DNA of 64,000 nucleotides from Rhodovibrio salinarum DSM 9154. Its GTDB lineage: Bacteria; Pseudomonadota; Alphaproteobacteria; Kiloniellales; Rhodovibrionaceae. Each line of letters begins with the position of its first letter. Position 1 is the first letter of the stretch. Positions 18,016 through 27,808 of the stretch are shown piece by piece. Location: contig NZ_KI911559.1 of assembly GCF_000515255.1 (NCBI RefSeq), positions 4,033,347-4,097,346 of the forward strand, in the 5' to 3' direction. The translations under genes were made by a program, and so were the position numbers. Below the pieces are notes generated by a model. It was not told where the DNA came from. It was given only the letters and a program-made list of their open reading frames with translations, and made no database searches.

Positions 18016-19664
18016 CCGGATCTCTCACGAAGGAAGGTGCATCGGGGTCTGAAATCGGCGAAAGTGTAAGCGCCAACAGACACTTAACCCGATCTCAGCG
18101 GAGCCCCCGATGCCGACACAGTGTAACCCGGACTCTATGCTTTTCGCACGCCTCGATCGCCGCGAGTTGGTGGCGGATTTTGGCGGTGGGGCGATCACCT
18201 CGGACGCCGGCGCGCTGCTGCTGGGCGCGACCGACAAGGCGATCAACCTGGTTGACCGGTTCGCCGCCTGCTTCACGGATGGCCGGACAGCAGGTCGCGT
18301 CGTTCATGATGTCCGCACCCTGGTCGGCCAGCGCGTGTTCGGCATCGCGCTCGGCTACGAGGATCTGAACGATCACGACGACCTGCGCCGTGACCCGGTG
18401 CTCGGGCCCGTTCTCGGCAGGCTGGAGGCGCGCCGGGCCCGCTGCGCGCCGCTGGCCGGCAAAAGCACGCTGAACCGGCTGGAGCACGCCCCGGTCGACG
18501 GCGACCGGTACCGCAAGATCGCCCACGATCCGGACGCGATCGAACACCTGTTCGTCGATCTCTTCCTGGACGCGCACGCCAAGCCTCCGGCACGCATCAC
18601 GCTCGACCTGGACGCCACGGACGACCCGATCCACGGCCGCCAGGAAGGACGGTTCTTTCACGGCTACTACGACTGTTACTGCTACCTGCCGCTCTACGTG
18701 TTCTGCGGCGAGCACCTCATAGCGGCGAAGCTGCGCCGGTCCAACATCGACGCCAGCGCGGGTTCGGTCGAGGAGATGTCGCGTATCGTCAGCCGCATCC
18801 GCCAGCGCTGGCCTAAGGTCAAGATCCTGCTGCGCGGTGACAGCGGGTTTACGCGCGAGGCGCTGATGGCGTGGTGCGAAACAAACAAGGTCGACTTCCT
18901 GTTCGGTCTCGCACGCAACGCCAGGCTGGTCGACCAGATCCACATCGATCTGGCCTGGGCCGAGGATGAGGCGGAGCGGACCGGTAAGCCGGCCCGCCGG
19001 TTTGCCGACTTCCGCTGGACCACGCTGAACAGCTGGACCCGGCGCCGGCGAGTGGTAGCCAAGGCCGAGTGGATGCCGAACCGCGACGAGAACGGCGCCA
19101 ACCCGCGGTTCGTCGTGACGTCCCTGCCGGCGAAAGAGGTCGATGCCCGGACGCTCTACGAGCGGGTCTACTGTGCGCGCGGCGAGATGGAGAACCGGAT
19201 CAAGGAATGTCAGCTGGATATGTTCGCCGACCGCACCAGCGCGGCGACCATGAAGGCCAACCAGCTCCGCCTATGGTTCGCGTCGATCGCCTACGTCCTG
19301 CTCGCGGCCCTGCGCCGGATCGCACTCGCGCACACCCAGCTGGAGAAGGCGACCTGCGGGTCGCTGCGCCTGAAGCTCATGAAGATCGGCGCGCAGGTAA
19401 CGGTCACCGTTCGTCGCATCCGCGTCGCCATGGCCTCCGCCTGCCCCTATGCTGAGGAGTTCGCCCTGGCGCACGCCCGATTGTGCCGTTGATCCGCGCG
19501 ACCCGCGCTACCGTCACCCGCCAATCAACAACGCTGGACCCGAACTGACCTGGTAGCGCCCACGCGGCGCAAGGATCAGGCATGCCTGCGTCGCTCTGGA
19601 TCACACAGCAACCGTCGACTGCACCCCACGACGACGGCTCAGAAGCCCTGGTGAGAAAAGCGGG
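18016..19664 (+). mobile_element. IS1380-family insertion sequence, copy A (1649 bp)
   Basis: The element starts CCGGATCTCTCACG and ends TGAGAAAAGCGGG; the ends form an imperfect inverted repeat. It is flanked by the 5-bp direct repeat CTAAC at 18011-18015 and 19665-19669, a target duplication. It carries one plus-strand transposase. Copy B at 33751-35399 has exactly the same length and, as far as I can compare, the same sequence. Confidence 0.93.
18110..19492 (+). CDS. IS1380-family DDE transposase (copy A)
   Basis: The 460-residue protein has the length and layout of IS1380-family transposases. It opens with a segment containing FGGGAITSDAGALLL. The first catalytic Asp is likely in ITLDLDATDDPIHG, the second in ILLRGDSGFTRE, and the Glu in YCARGEMENRIKECQLDMF, which is highly typical of the family. 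It appears intact and fills most of the element. It is the same protein as in copy B. Confidence 0.95.
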   Translation: MPTQCNPDSMLFARLDRRELVADFGGGAITSDAGALLLGATDKAINLVDRFAACFTDGRTAGRVVHDVRTLVGQRVFGIALGYEDLNDHDDLRRDPVLGPVLGRLEARRARCAPLAGKSTLNRLEHAPVDGDRYRKIAHDPDAIEHLFVDLFLDAHAKPPARITLDLDATDDPIHGRQEGRFFHGYYDCYCYLPLYVFCGEHLIAAKLRRSNIDASAGSVEEMSRIVSRIRQRWPKVKILLRGDSGFTREALMAWCETNKVDFLFGLARNARLVDQIHIDLAWAEDEAERTGKPARRFADFRWTTLNSWTRRRRVVAKAEWMPNRDENGANPRFVVTSLPAKEVDARTLYERVYCARGEMENRIKECQLDMFADRTSAATMKANQLRLWFASIAYVLLAALRRIALAHTQLEKATCGSLRLKLMKIGAQVTVTVRRIRVAMASACPYAEEFALAHARLCR

Positions 19665-20263
19665 CTAACATCCACGATCTCGTCATAGTCATCGATCTCG
19701 ATTAAGGAAGAATCGGCGGTGACAGACTTGAGGTAAAACTTCAGGTTTCCATCAGCGTTCCACAGGCCTTCACGCCGCACATCTGCATGAGGAAGGTTGC
19801 GCACCAGGCAACTGTACTCGGCAGGTGCCGGCTCAAATGCACAGTATTCCAGACCTGGCTCCCGATCGAGCAGGTAACGTCCGATTTCACCGATGTTCGC
19901 GCCACAGTCGATCACACGATCGCCGGCAGACAAAGGAATGTCAGGCAGAAAGTACTGCTGGGCCAACTGGTTCAGGCGATGGGCTATCCCCCGCCCGTAC
20001 TTTCGTGACCGTGTCTTGACCGGAAAATAAAGAAGATTGTCACCGTCGCGAACATGATAAGCCCCATCCGCGTAGCCGAGATGGATACTGTGGCCTTTAA
20101 AGCGGTTCTGCAGGTTCTGGACAGCGGTATAACGGCTGCCTTCCAGTGAATCCTTCCAGCGGCGCGGGAAACGCCGCAAACGCTTAAATAGACCAGTCAT
20201 ACGCCATCCCCCCTGCGTATCTACGATGGGTTACAAAATTCGGTTCCAAGGAGGTGGCGTCGT

Positions 20264-20968
20264 TCACAGGCTTTGTGCCTTCAAGCGTCGATAGGTCGAG
20301 AGTGTTGTCTCCGAAAGCCATTCGGAGACATCTACGTCCTCGCTACCTGCCGCACCGGCACGGCTCGCGTCGAACCCGGATCCGGGATAGCGCCGGTTGA
20401 GGCTGGGGGCATTCAAAAGCGCGTCCGTGAACTCAAGGTCCATACCGCTGCATAAGCCGCGCAGGACCGTCTCCGGATTCTGCACGAGGCGATCGAAATC
20501 AACGATTAGAGGGGGACGCCCCGGTAAACTCGATAAACCGTCCGCGACGTCTACGGAGCGATGCCAACGATACGCCGCAACCCGACTGGAGCGGTTCTCG
20601 CGGCGCCCGATGGCGCCCACCACCGCACGCGGGTCGCGCAAAACGGCGACACACTGCGTATCTCCGAACCCCGCCAGATCGGCGATCGATAGCCGACTTT
20701 TGGGGACCTTGTTCATCGTCAAAGACTTCCTGGTTGCGCCAAACCACAACCCGGGCGCGCACCAGGGCGTCCATCTGCGATGCAACTCAACGTGGTTGGG
20801 GACACAGAGCTTCAAGCCGCGGATCTTGTCGCCGACGACGCGGTTAAACGCGCCTGTCAAATCTTCATCCAAACACGCAATACGCGGATGCGCCCCCAGC
20901 GCGGTCGCAAGTAGCGTGGTGCCGCCGCGGGATACGCCGAGGATCAACAGATGTGATGGTGCCGTCAT
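20264..20968 (-). CDS. Sulfotransferase-family protein
   Basis: The protein (234 residues from the ATG at 20968) has the PAPS-binding 5'-phosphosulfate loop LILGVSRGGTTLLATAL immediately at its N-terminus and a 3'-phosphate motif CVAVLRDPRAVVGAIGRREN. Sulfotransferases transfer sulfate from PAPS to sugars. The frame is open to 21058, but the extra N-terminus does not belong to the fold. It lies on the same strand as the broken FkbM gene and could sulfate the surface glycan. The acceptor is unknown. Confidence 0.82.
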   Translation of the reverse strand: MTAPSHLLILGVSRGGTTLLATALGAHPRIACLDEDLTGAFNRVVGDKIRGLKLCVPNHVELHRRWTPWCAPGLWFGATRKSLTMNKVPKSRLSIADLAGFGDTQCVAVLRDPRAVVGAIGRRENRSSRVAAYRWHRSVDVADGLSSLPGRPPLIVDFDRLVQNPETVLRGLCSGMDLEFTDALLNAPSLNRRYPGSGFDASRAGAAGSEDVDVSEWLSETTLSTYRRLKAQSL

Positions 20969-21172
20969 GACGTGCGAAAACCTGAGGAAGAGTAGCAGCC
21001 TATATCCGTGCGGAGCGATAGCACAGCGGTCCGCACCAGACCACTGGCTGCGGGCCAAAACACTCCGCCGACAGACGCGTTAACCGGCACCCAGCAGCTA
21101 AGCCTGATTGTGTCCCGAGCTTCTGACGCTTCAGGGCTTGAGATAGTGCGCCGCTCTGGTCGTAGAACGGAC

Positions 21173-22087
21173 CTAGCCGTCGTTCGCCGGCAGGCGGTCG
21201 GGCTTGTCGCCCAGGCGCGCCGGGGCGTTGCGCTGTTCCAGTTCCAGCAGCAGGGCGCTGTGGTCATAACCGTCACCGCCACGCTCAGCCAGATCGCGAA
21301 ACAGGTCATGCACCGTCTGCGACAACGGGAGAGTCAGGCGCGCATCCCGCGCAGCATCCAGGATGGTCGCCATGTCCTTCAGATGCACACTGACGGCCCC
21401 GCCCGGGATGAAGGTACGCTCGAGCATACGCTGGCCGTGAATCTGCAGGATTTTGCTGTCGGCGAACCCACCAGTCAGAGCCTGTTTCACCTTGGCCGGG
21501 TCGGCCCCGCCCTGCTCGGCCAGGAGCAGCCCTTCAGCAACCGCGCCGATCGTCAGCCCGACGATCACCTGATTGGCGAGCTTGGCCGTCTGGCCCGCAC
21601 CGACAGAGCCGACGCGCGTGGGGGTGCCCATCGTCGCCAGAATCGGTTCACCCCGGGCATAATCCACCTCGCTGCCACCGACCATGATCGCCAGGCTCGC
21701 GCTTTCCGCCCCGGACGGGCCGCCGGACACGGGCGCATCCAGATAGCCGACCTTATGCGCGGCAAGCCGTTCGGCATGCTGACGCGCGGTCGCCGGCGGG
21801 ATCGACGAGCAGTCAATGAACAACGCGCCCTCCGGCAACCCGTTGGCAACGCCCTGCCCTTCCAGGAGGTCGTCAACCGCGGGCCCGTCGGACAGCATCG
21901 CCACGGCTACATCGGCCTGTGCGACCGCTGCGGCTGGGGTGTCCGCCAACTGCGCGCCTTGCGCCACCAACGGCTGCGCTTTGGCTGGCGTACGGTTCCA
22001 GACAGTGACCTCAAACCCGGCGGCCAAAAGATTGCTCGCCATCGGCGCGCCCATCAGGCCGACGCCGAGAAAGGCAATGCGTGTCAT
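21173..22087 (-). CDS. Beta-hydroxyacid dehydrogenase (3-hydroxyisobutyrate/tartronate-semialdehyde reductase family)
   Basis: This 304-residue NAD(P)-dependent enzyme begins with the Rossmann motif RIAFLGVGLMGAPMASNLL. It carries the family signature DAPVSGGPSGAESASL at about residue 120 and the catalytic lysine in GQTAKLANQ at about residue 170. Such enzymes interconvert small 3-hydroxyacids and semialdehydes in the cytoplasm. No neighbour indicates the substrate, and it looks like a housekeeping gene among glycan genes. Confidence 0.92.
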   Translation of the reverse strand: MTRIAFLGVGLMGAPMASNLLAAGFEVTVWNRTPAKAQPLVAQGAQLADTPAAAVAQADVAVAMLSDGPAVDDLLEGQGVANGLPEGALFIDCSSIPPATARQHAERLAAHKVGYLDAPVSGGPSGAESASLAIMVGGSEVDYARGEPILATMGTPTRVGSVGAGQTAKLANQVIVGLTIGAVAEGLLLAEQGGADPAKVKQALTGGFADSKILQIHGQRMLERTFIPGGAVSVHLKDMATILDAARDARLTLPLSQTVHDLFRDLAERGGDGYDHSALLLELEQRNAPARLGDKPDRLPANDG

Positions 22088-22266
22088 ACAGGAAGCTCCC
22101 TTTTCACCAGTCGCTCAGAAGCGGCAGGATACAGCAGCTAGTCTAGCCACGGCAGACGTCGGTGCGATAGGCGGGCCTCATCCGGCTTGAAAGGCGGTGA
22201 TGCCAGCTGTCGCCGATCCATTTCCCCGATTGATTCGACGCCACGTTTCCGCTACCGCGCTACACC

Positions 22267-23031
22267 ATGATCGAGTCCCCACGCCTTTCCTGTCTTGTCG
22301 TCGCACACAACGAAGAAGCCGATCTGCCCGACTGCTTGGCCACCCTTGGCTTTGCCGACGAGGTTCTCGTTGTGCTCGACCGCTGCACCGACCGATCCAA
22401 AGAGATCGCGCAGACAGCGGGCGCCACCCTGCTGGAAGGCGCGTGGGAGGTTCAGGGTGATCGACGCAATGAAGGAATCCAGGCATGCGCGGGCGACTGG
22501 ATTCTGGAAGTCGATGCCGACGAGCGTGTCCCGGAGACGCTTGGCCGCGAGGTCCGGCAAACCATCCAGAGCTCGCAGTTCGACTACCATCGCGTGCGAA
22601 TCGACAACTACGTCGGCGAGCGGCTGGTGCGCAATGGCTGGGGAGCGTCCTTCGGCCGGCGGTCTCATCCGGGACTGTTCCGGAAAGGCATCAAGACCTG
22701 GGGCAACCAACGCGTCCATCCCAGCTTGATGTTCAAAGAAGGGGCGCATGAGGGCCCACCGCTGACGGCCCCAATCGCGCATTACGGGTTCGACGGCATC
22801 ACGGATCTGATCGGACGACTCAACCGCTATTCCGACCGGCACGCCGCCGATCTGCGAGACGCCGGCGACTTCGGCACGGCGTTAGACAACTACCGCCGCA
22901 TCGTCTCGCGCTTCTGGAAGTGCTTCGTTGCACGTAAGGGCTATCAGGAAGGCGGGATCGGTTTCGTGATCGCCATTTGTGCTGCCCTCTATCCGATTCT
23001 GTCGTATCTGAAGGCGAAATACGATCAGTAG
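22267..23031 (+). CDS. Glycosyltransferase family 2 (WaaE/KdtX-like)
   Basis: The 254-residue protein is a GT-A-fold family 2 glycosyltransferase. It begins RLSCLVVAHNEEADLPDCL, has the nucleotide-binding VVLDRCTDRS and the metal-binding ILEVDADERVP. The length and the absence of membrane spans match the WaaE/KdtX group, which adds a glucose to the LPS inner core. It lies beside the LPS export genes, though on the opposite strand to lptD, which fits an LPS-core role. The sugar is inferred. Confidence 0.88.
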   Translation: MIESPRLSCLVVAHNEEADLPDCLATLGFADEVLVVLDRCTDRSKEIAQTAGATLLEGAWEVQGDRRNEGIQACAGDWILEVDADERVPETLGREVRQTIQSSQFDYHRVRIDNYVGERLVRNGWGASFGRRSHPGLFRKGIKTWGNQRVHPSLMFKEGAHEGPPLTAPIAHYGFDGITDLIGRLNRYSDRHAADLRDAGDFGTALDNYRRIVSRFWKCFVARKGYQEGGIGFVIAICAALYPILSYLKAKYDQ

Positions 23032-23132
23032 CCTGCCAATCGCCCCATACGCGCAGGCATCGCCCCACTAAGTTCAGGCGCAATGAGCAACGCGATGATG
23101 TTGCTCAGCACAGCCCTCCATCGGTGGCCTCG

Positions 23133-25391
23133 CTACTGACCACCGCCGAAAGCGCCCAGGTTCTTGAGCCCGATGGTCACCATGAAGGTCGTATCGTCAT
23201 CGGCTTCGTCGCTGTTGGCGTAGTCGCGACTGGCCGAAAAGCGGAACAGGAAGCACTCGTCCTGATAGCCAATCCCGATCTCGGTATCGAGCGGTTCCTT
23301 GTCGCGGAGGTTCTGACGATGCCTGGCGCCCACGGACCAGTAGCGAGACACCCGGGAGTTGATTCGTAGTGTCAGCTGCTCCCGTTCACTGAAGCTCGAT
23401 AGCTCGGACTGCTGCTCTTCAACGTAGGTATAGTCGACGCCGACCCTCAGCGTGGGTGACCCCAACGTGATCGAGTATTCGGAAAGGCTCATATCCCCGG
23501 TACTATCGTCGATCCGGAAGTCGTAACTGGCTGACGCATAGCGCACCGGAGAGAGACTCACGCGCCCCACGATATCGGAGAACTCCTCGTCCCCACCGAC
23601 CGAGTCCGGGAGTGCGCTGTCGCTGTTGATGCGGTAGCTCTGCCCGATCAAGGCCGAGGCCGTGCCCCCGCCTTCCGGGGTCGTATAGACGTATTCAAGA
23701 CCGTAATCGACCCGCTGACCGGAACTGACCCGGTCGCGTCCAGGGATTCGGTCGAGCGCAAACAGGTTGCCCGCCGTGAACTCGAAATTCCGGCTGGTCT
23801 CGTTGGGAATCCGCGAACTGTTACCGCCATTCGGGCCGAGAACCAGCTGCGTACGTGGGCGCAGAACCTCGGTGCCGAGCCAGCTGCTGCGCGTCAGCGG
23901 ATAGGCGTATTCCACGGCCACCTGCGGGAACACACGCGCCGCTTGACCGCTCTCGTCCCCCTGATCGATGACGTCTTGTCCGTCGACGGTATCGTTATAG
24001 TTGTAGGCATCGACGTTGGCCAACCCCTTCAGGCTGACGCGGCCTCCGAGCCGCTCGACGAAGTTGCGCTCCCACCCAAGCGTCCCGGAGACACGTCGGG
24101 TGTCCCGGCCTTCCGTGCGCATCAGGTTGAGCGTGCCGAGTTCACCAAACAGCTGACCGCCCATGAAATTGGGGTCGCTGATGTAATGGTATTCCGCGTT
24201 CGGCAAGATGATCGGCTGCTGCGCATCGTCCCCCTGGCGCCGCAAGCCCTGGAACGTCATCGCCTCGGCGACGAAGTAGTTCCGCCCCTCGAACCGCTCG
24301 GCGTACAGTTCGCTTTGCAGCGGGTCGTCGAACTCGTAGCCATAGCGCTCGAGGTAGGCATCGTCGCTGACCCACCTGGCATCCCACCCCCAGCGCCAGT
24401 TTTGGTCGATGTCGAACTGGCCGGTGGTATCGATATGGCCACGAAGATCGCCCTCCTCGACGGTCGGATCGTCGAACCTCAGGTTGGCGGTCGTATCGTC
24501 GGCTGAATCCAGGTTGGTCGCCTGGGTGATCGACCCTGTCACCACGAAACGCCCGGCGCGGGTACGCCGACGGTAAGTGCCCTCCGCCACCTGTCCGGCA
24601 TCGCTCGTGAGTATGGGCGAAAAGGTAAAGTCGGCCTGGTCCGACAAGACCACGTAGTAGCGCGGCTGAACCATCGCGCCCAGCGACGACGAATAGCCCA
24701 TCGTCGGTGCCAGCAGCCCCGTCTGTCGCTCGGCCGTCGGATCCGGGTGCGAGAAGTATGGCGTGTAGAACAGCGGAACGTCGAACAGTTCCAGCCGGGC
24801 GTGGCGGTAGTAGAGGGTCTGCTCTTCCTGATCGTGAATCACCCGGGAAGCACGTACCTGCCAAAGCGGCGCGCTGTCCGGATCGTCCTGGCAGATCTCA
24901 CACGGTGAATAAACGGCCCGGTTCATGTCCGTCCGGTTGTCATCCACCCGTACGGCGTTCGCGGCCGCCAGGCGCGAGTTGTCGGTCAACAGCATCCGGA
25001 AGGCGTCGATCGCGCCTTCCCGCAGGTCGCCGGTCACCCGAACCTCGTCCCCGAACAGCACCTCGCCGCTTGGTTGCAGCAGACTGACGTTGCCGGTGGC
25101 GGTGATCACATCGGTGCGCAGGTCGTAACTGACCCTGTCAGCGAGCAGAATCCGCTCGCCCTGCGCGATCTCGACGTTGCCGCGGGCGATCACGACTTCT
25201 CGATCGTCCTGGTATTCGACCTCGTCAGATTGCAGGACGGCAGGGACTTCGCGGACTTCATCCGCGCTGCCCGGCGCCGAAGCCGTCCCCTGCGCGAACG
25301 CCGGCGGATTCAGCGTTATCAAGAGGGCTGCCGCAGCCACACCGCCCCTCAACCAGTGCCGCCAGCCCGGCATCAGATCGCACTGCCCCAT
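23133..25391 (-). CDS. lptD: LPS-assembly outer-membrane protein LptD
   Basis: LptD inserts LPS into the outer leaflet of the outer membrane. The protein starts with a signal peptide (hydrophobic run AAAALLITLNPPAFAQ). An OstA/LptA-like jellyroll follows (VEYQDDREVVIARGNVEIAQ), then the beta-barrel domain (from about residue 300) ending in GLKNLGAFGGGQ. The YSPCEICQDD pair of cysteines near residue 170 is common in alphaproteobacterial LptD. The ATG at 25391 has a GGGGGA ribosome site; 25373 is an alternative. It follows lptG by 25 bp, so lptF-lptG-lptD form one transcription unit. Confidence 0.95.
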   Translation of the reverse strand: MGQCDLMPGWRHWLRGGVAAAALLITLNPPAFAQGTASAPGSADEVREVPAVLQSDEVEYQDDREVVIARGNVEIAQGERILLADRVSYDLRTDVITATGNVSLLQPSGEVLFGDEVRVTGDLREGAIDAFRMLLTDNSRLAAANAVRVDDNRTDMNRAVYSPCEICQDDPDSAPLWQVRASRVIHDQEEQTLYYRHARLELFDVPLFYTPYFSHPDPTAERQTGLLAPTMGYSSSLGAMVQPRYYVVLSDQADFTFSPILTSDAGQVAEGTYRRRTRAGRFVVTGSITQATNLDSADDTTANLRFDDPTVEEGDLRGHIDTTGQFDIDQNWRWGWDARWVSDDAYLERYGYEFDDPLQSELYAERFEGRNYFVAEAMTFQGLRRQGDDAQQPIILPNAEYHYISDPNFMGGQLFGELGTLNLMRTEGRDTRRVSGTLGWERNFVERLGGRVSLKGLANVDAYNYNDTVDGQDVIDQGDESGQAARVFPQVAVEYAYPLTRSSWLGTEVLRPRTQLVLGPNGGNSSRIPNETSRNFEFTAGNLFALDRIPGRDRVSSGQRVDYGLEYVYTTPEGGGTASALIGQSYRINSDSALPDSVGGDEEFSDIVGRVSLSPVRYASASYDFRIDDSTGDMSLSEYSITLGSPTLRVGVDYTYVEEQQSELSSFSEREQLTLRINSRVSRYWSVGARHRQNLRDKEPLDTEIGIGYQDECFLFRFSASRDYANSDEADDDTTFMVTIGLKNLGAFGGGQ

Positions 25392-25416
25392 ATCGTCTGT
25401 CGGTCCCCCCGCGCGG

Positions 25417-26562
25417 TCAGCCGTCTTCGAGATGCAGCAAGCTTGCCGCCCCAAGCATCACGATGATCAGTGATGGTGTCCAGGCAGCGATCGGCACGGG
25501 CAGCGTGGCCGATAGACCGAACGCGAAGACAAGGTTCGACAGTACAAAAACCGCGAATCCTGTAAGAACCCCTAACGTGATCGTCACGGCAACGCCACCG
25601 CGGCGATGCTGGCGCAGCGAGAAGACCGCCGCCAACAGCACCATGCCCGCGAACAACAGCGGTTTGGCGAGCAGACGATGGAACTGCAACCGGTGTGCGT
25701 CCGCCGCGAATCCTGCGTTCTCCAGCAGCTGGACGAACTCCGGCAGGCGCCAGAAGGAGATTGTCTCCGGAGGCGCGAAGCTTTGGTAGATCTTATCCGC
25801 GGTGAGTTCAGTGGGAACGCTGACGCGCGCTTCTCGCCGGGCACCTTCGCCGCCGGGTTCAGTTACCAACGCCTCGCTGAGCACCCAGCGTCCATCGTCA
25901 AGCTGAGCTCGGGTGGCATCGATGCGACCGGTGAAAGTGCTGGCGTTGTCGAACCGAAAGACGATCACGTCAAACAACGTCATGTCCGATTGGCGCACCC
26001 GCCGAGCATGGATGACCGCCCGACCGTTCTCATTCGCCTGGCGTAGCCACAAGCCGGTCTCGGATACCGAGAGCGTCGAGCCCGTGTCGCCGGTATAGCG
26101 CGCCTGCAGCTGCTCGAAGCGCCGCAACATTACCGACGACACCGGATTCAAGACGGTCGTCGTGACCACTCCGATCAAGACCGAGATCAACACCACTGGC
26201 GCAAGCATCTGCCAGACAGAGACGCCAGCCGCCCGGGCAACCACCAGCTCGTTCGTCCGGGTCAAGCGCCAGAGGGTCGCCATGCCGGTGAACAGCACGG
26301 CAAAAGCCATGATCTCCTGGGCTAGCTGCGGCAGCTTGAGCAGGGCCATCAGGAAAGCGGTCAGAACCGATGTGCCCTTCGCGGAAGCGAGCTGATCAAG
26401 CTGATCGACCGTCGTGATCAACAGCACGATCGCGCAGATCCCGGCGAACAGGACCAGGAAGCGCGCCAGAAACGTCCGGCCCACATAGAAAAGCAGCGTC
26501 GGCGCCAGGTTGACCCGCCCAATCCGGGGCAACACCCGGCGCTGCGTCTCGGCCAACGTCAT
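25417..26562 (-). CDS. lptG: LPS export permease LptG
   Basis: The 381-residue YjgP/YjgQ-family permease has three N-terminal and three C-terminal membrane helices around a periplasmic jellyroll. ELVVARAAGVSVWQML is the cytoplasmic coupling helix that contacts the LptB ATPase. With LptF and LptB it extracts LPS from the inner membrane. The ATG at 26562 overlaps the stop of the upstream permease by four bases. Its position second in the pair and directly before lptD follows the usual alphaproteobacterial order. LptB is not in the window. Confidence 0.93.
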   Translation of the reverse strand: MTLAETQRRVLPRIGRVNLAPTLLFYVGRTFLARFLVLFAGICAIVLLITTVDQLDQLASAKGTSVLTAFLMALLKLPQLAQEIMAFAVLFTGMATLWRLTRTNELVVARAAGVSVWQMLAPVVLISVLIGVVTTTVLNPVSSVMLRRFEQLQARYTGDTGSTLSVSETGLWLRQANENGRAVIHARRVRQSDMTLFDVIVFRFDNASTFTGRIDATRAQLDDGRWVLSEALVTEPGGEGARREARVSVPTELTADKIYQSFAPPETISFWRLPEFVQLLENAGFAADAHRLQFHRLLAKPLLFAGMVLLAAVFSLRQHRRGGVAVTITLGVLTGFAVFVLSNLVFAFGLSATLPVPIAAWTPSLIIVMLGAASLLHLEDG

Positions 26563-27686
26563 GGCTGCGCCCTCGCCGTCTGATCCAGACGCGGACTGCC
26601 GGTACGCCGCCCAGGCCGACTCAGCAGCACATAGAAGGGGGCAGCGATCGCCGCGAGCATCACGAGGTAACCCACGGGCGCCAACGCCAAATTGCCGATC
26701 GTCAGGTCGACAAGCGCCAGCTGCCCGGCCTGCAGCACGGCGACTGCGAGCACACCGAGCCCGATTCGCTTGGCCTGGCCACGTCGGGAGAACTCACCCG
26801 CCAGGATCGTCGCCAGCGCGATGCCGGCGAATGCCAGTGTGTAGAGCGGGTATTGCAGGCGTCGATGCCCTTCGGCGATCAGTTCGTTGGCGTAACGTTG
26901 GTCGGCGCTGGTATCGCGCGGCCAGAGCAGGTTTTGCAGATACCGCTCTTCGGGCTGGCGCCAGCGGTCGGTCATGGCCCGCTGCAGTTGCTCGATGTCG
27001 ACGGTATAGCGGTCGAAGTACAGCATGGAGAGCTTGCCCCCGGCCTTGTCGACCGACTGGCGGCTGCCGTCGATCAGCAGCACCCGCGGCCCCTCCTCGG
27101 TCTCCACGATTGCCCCGCGCTCGGCCAGGAGCGTCACCGGCGGCGTCTCCCGCGCATCGTGCACCATCACGTCCTGCAGCGCACCGTCCGCGGTACGGTT
27201 GCGGACGTAGACGGTGATGTTCTTGCCGACCGTATTAAATACGCCTTCCTGCAGCAGCACCGAAGCGTAGCTGTTCCGCATCTGGTACTGCAGGTCCTTG
27301 AATTCGCGGTAGCTGGCCGGCAGGAAGTAAAGCGAGACAGAATAGACTACCACCGTAAGCCCGATCGCCAGGATCACCCCGGGCTTGGCGATCTGCCACT
27401 GGCTCAGTCCAGCCGCGCGCATTACCGCCAGCTCGCTCTCGTTCGCCAGCTTGTTGTAGACGAACAGCACCGCCACGAAAGTCGCGATCGGGAGCACTAC
27501 GCCGAAGAACCGCGGCAGCATCAGGCTCATCAGCATCAGGAAATCGCTGAGCGGCAGGCCCCGGTTGACGATGTAGTCCATGAACCGGAGCGACTGCGAT
27601 AACCAGACGGCCAGCGTCAGCGCCACGGTGATGAACACAGTGACCCAGATCAGCTGACGCAGGATATAGCGATTGAGAACCGGCAT
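26559..27686 (-). CDS. lptF: LPS export permease LptF
   Basis: The protein (375 residues from 27686) begins VLNRYILRQLIWVTVFITVAL, a membrane helix typical of LptF. ELAVMRAAGLSQWQIAKPG follows as the LptB-coupling segment, then a periplasmic jellyroll and three C-terminal helices. It pairs with LptG in the LptB2FG transporter. The frame is open to 27740, but the ATG at 27686 puts the first helix at the expected distance. It is the first gene of the lptF-lptG-lptD unit. Confidence 0.92.
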   Translation of the reverse strand: MPVLNRYILRQLIWVTVFITVALTLAVWLSQSLRFMDYIVNRGLPLSDFLMLMSLMLPRFFGVVLPIATFVAVLFVYNKLANESELAVMRAAGLSQWQIAKPGVILAIGLTVVVYSVSLYFLPASYREFKDLQYQMRNSYASVLLQEGVFNTVGKNITVYVRNRTADGALQDVMVHDARETPPVTLLAERGAIVETEEGPRVLLIDGSRQSVDKAGGKLSMLYFDRYTVDIEQLQRAMTDRWRQPEERYLQNLLWPRDTSADQRYANELIAEGHRRLQYPLYTLAFAGIALATILAGEFSRRGQAKRIGLGVLAVAVLQAGQLALVDLTIGNLALAPVGYLVMLAAIAAPFYVLLSRPGRRTGSPRLDQTARAQP

Positions 27687-27808
27687 GAATGGATGCTGGC
27701 CATGCGCAGTGTGATGAAGCCCCGGCGCCTGCGGCGTCACGGTTGCCCCCTCTTAGCCTTTCGCCTGCCGAAACGTCCAGCACTAGGACGTCGGCCGGCA
27801 CATCCATG

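Larger units (their letters stand above)
17746..20200 (-). pseudogene. FkbM-family methyltransferase gene split by an IS1380-family element
   Basis: The 5' half (20200 down to 19670) encodes the SAM-binding part: GDRVIDCGANIGEIGRYLL then EYCAFEPAPAEYSCLVRNL, typical of FkbM methyltransferases that O-methylate sugars. The 3' half (18015 to 17746) encodes the family's C-terminal signature KVEAEGAEPEVLEGAG. Removing 18016-19669 (element plus one 5-bp duplication) joins DEIVDVS directly to CRRLDDAITPG in frame, giving a 266-residue product of normal FkbM length. The start ATG has a strong GGGGGATGG ribosome site. The interruption is therefore recent; the gene should be non-functional unless the element excises. 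Confidence 0.93.
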
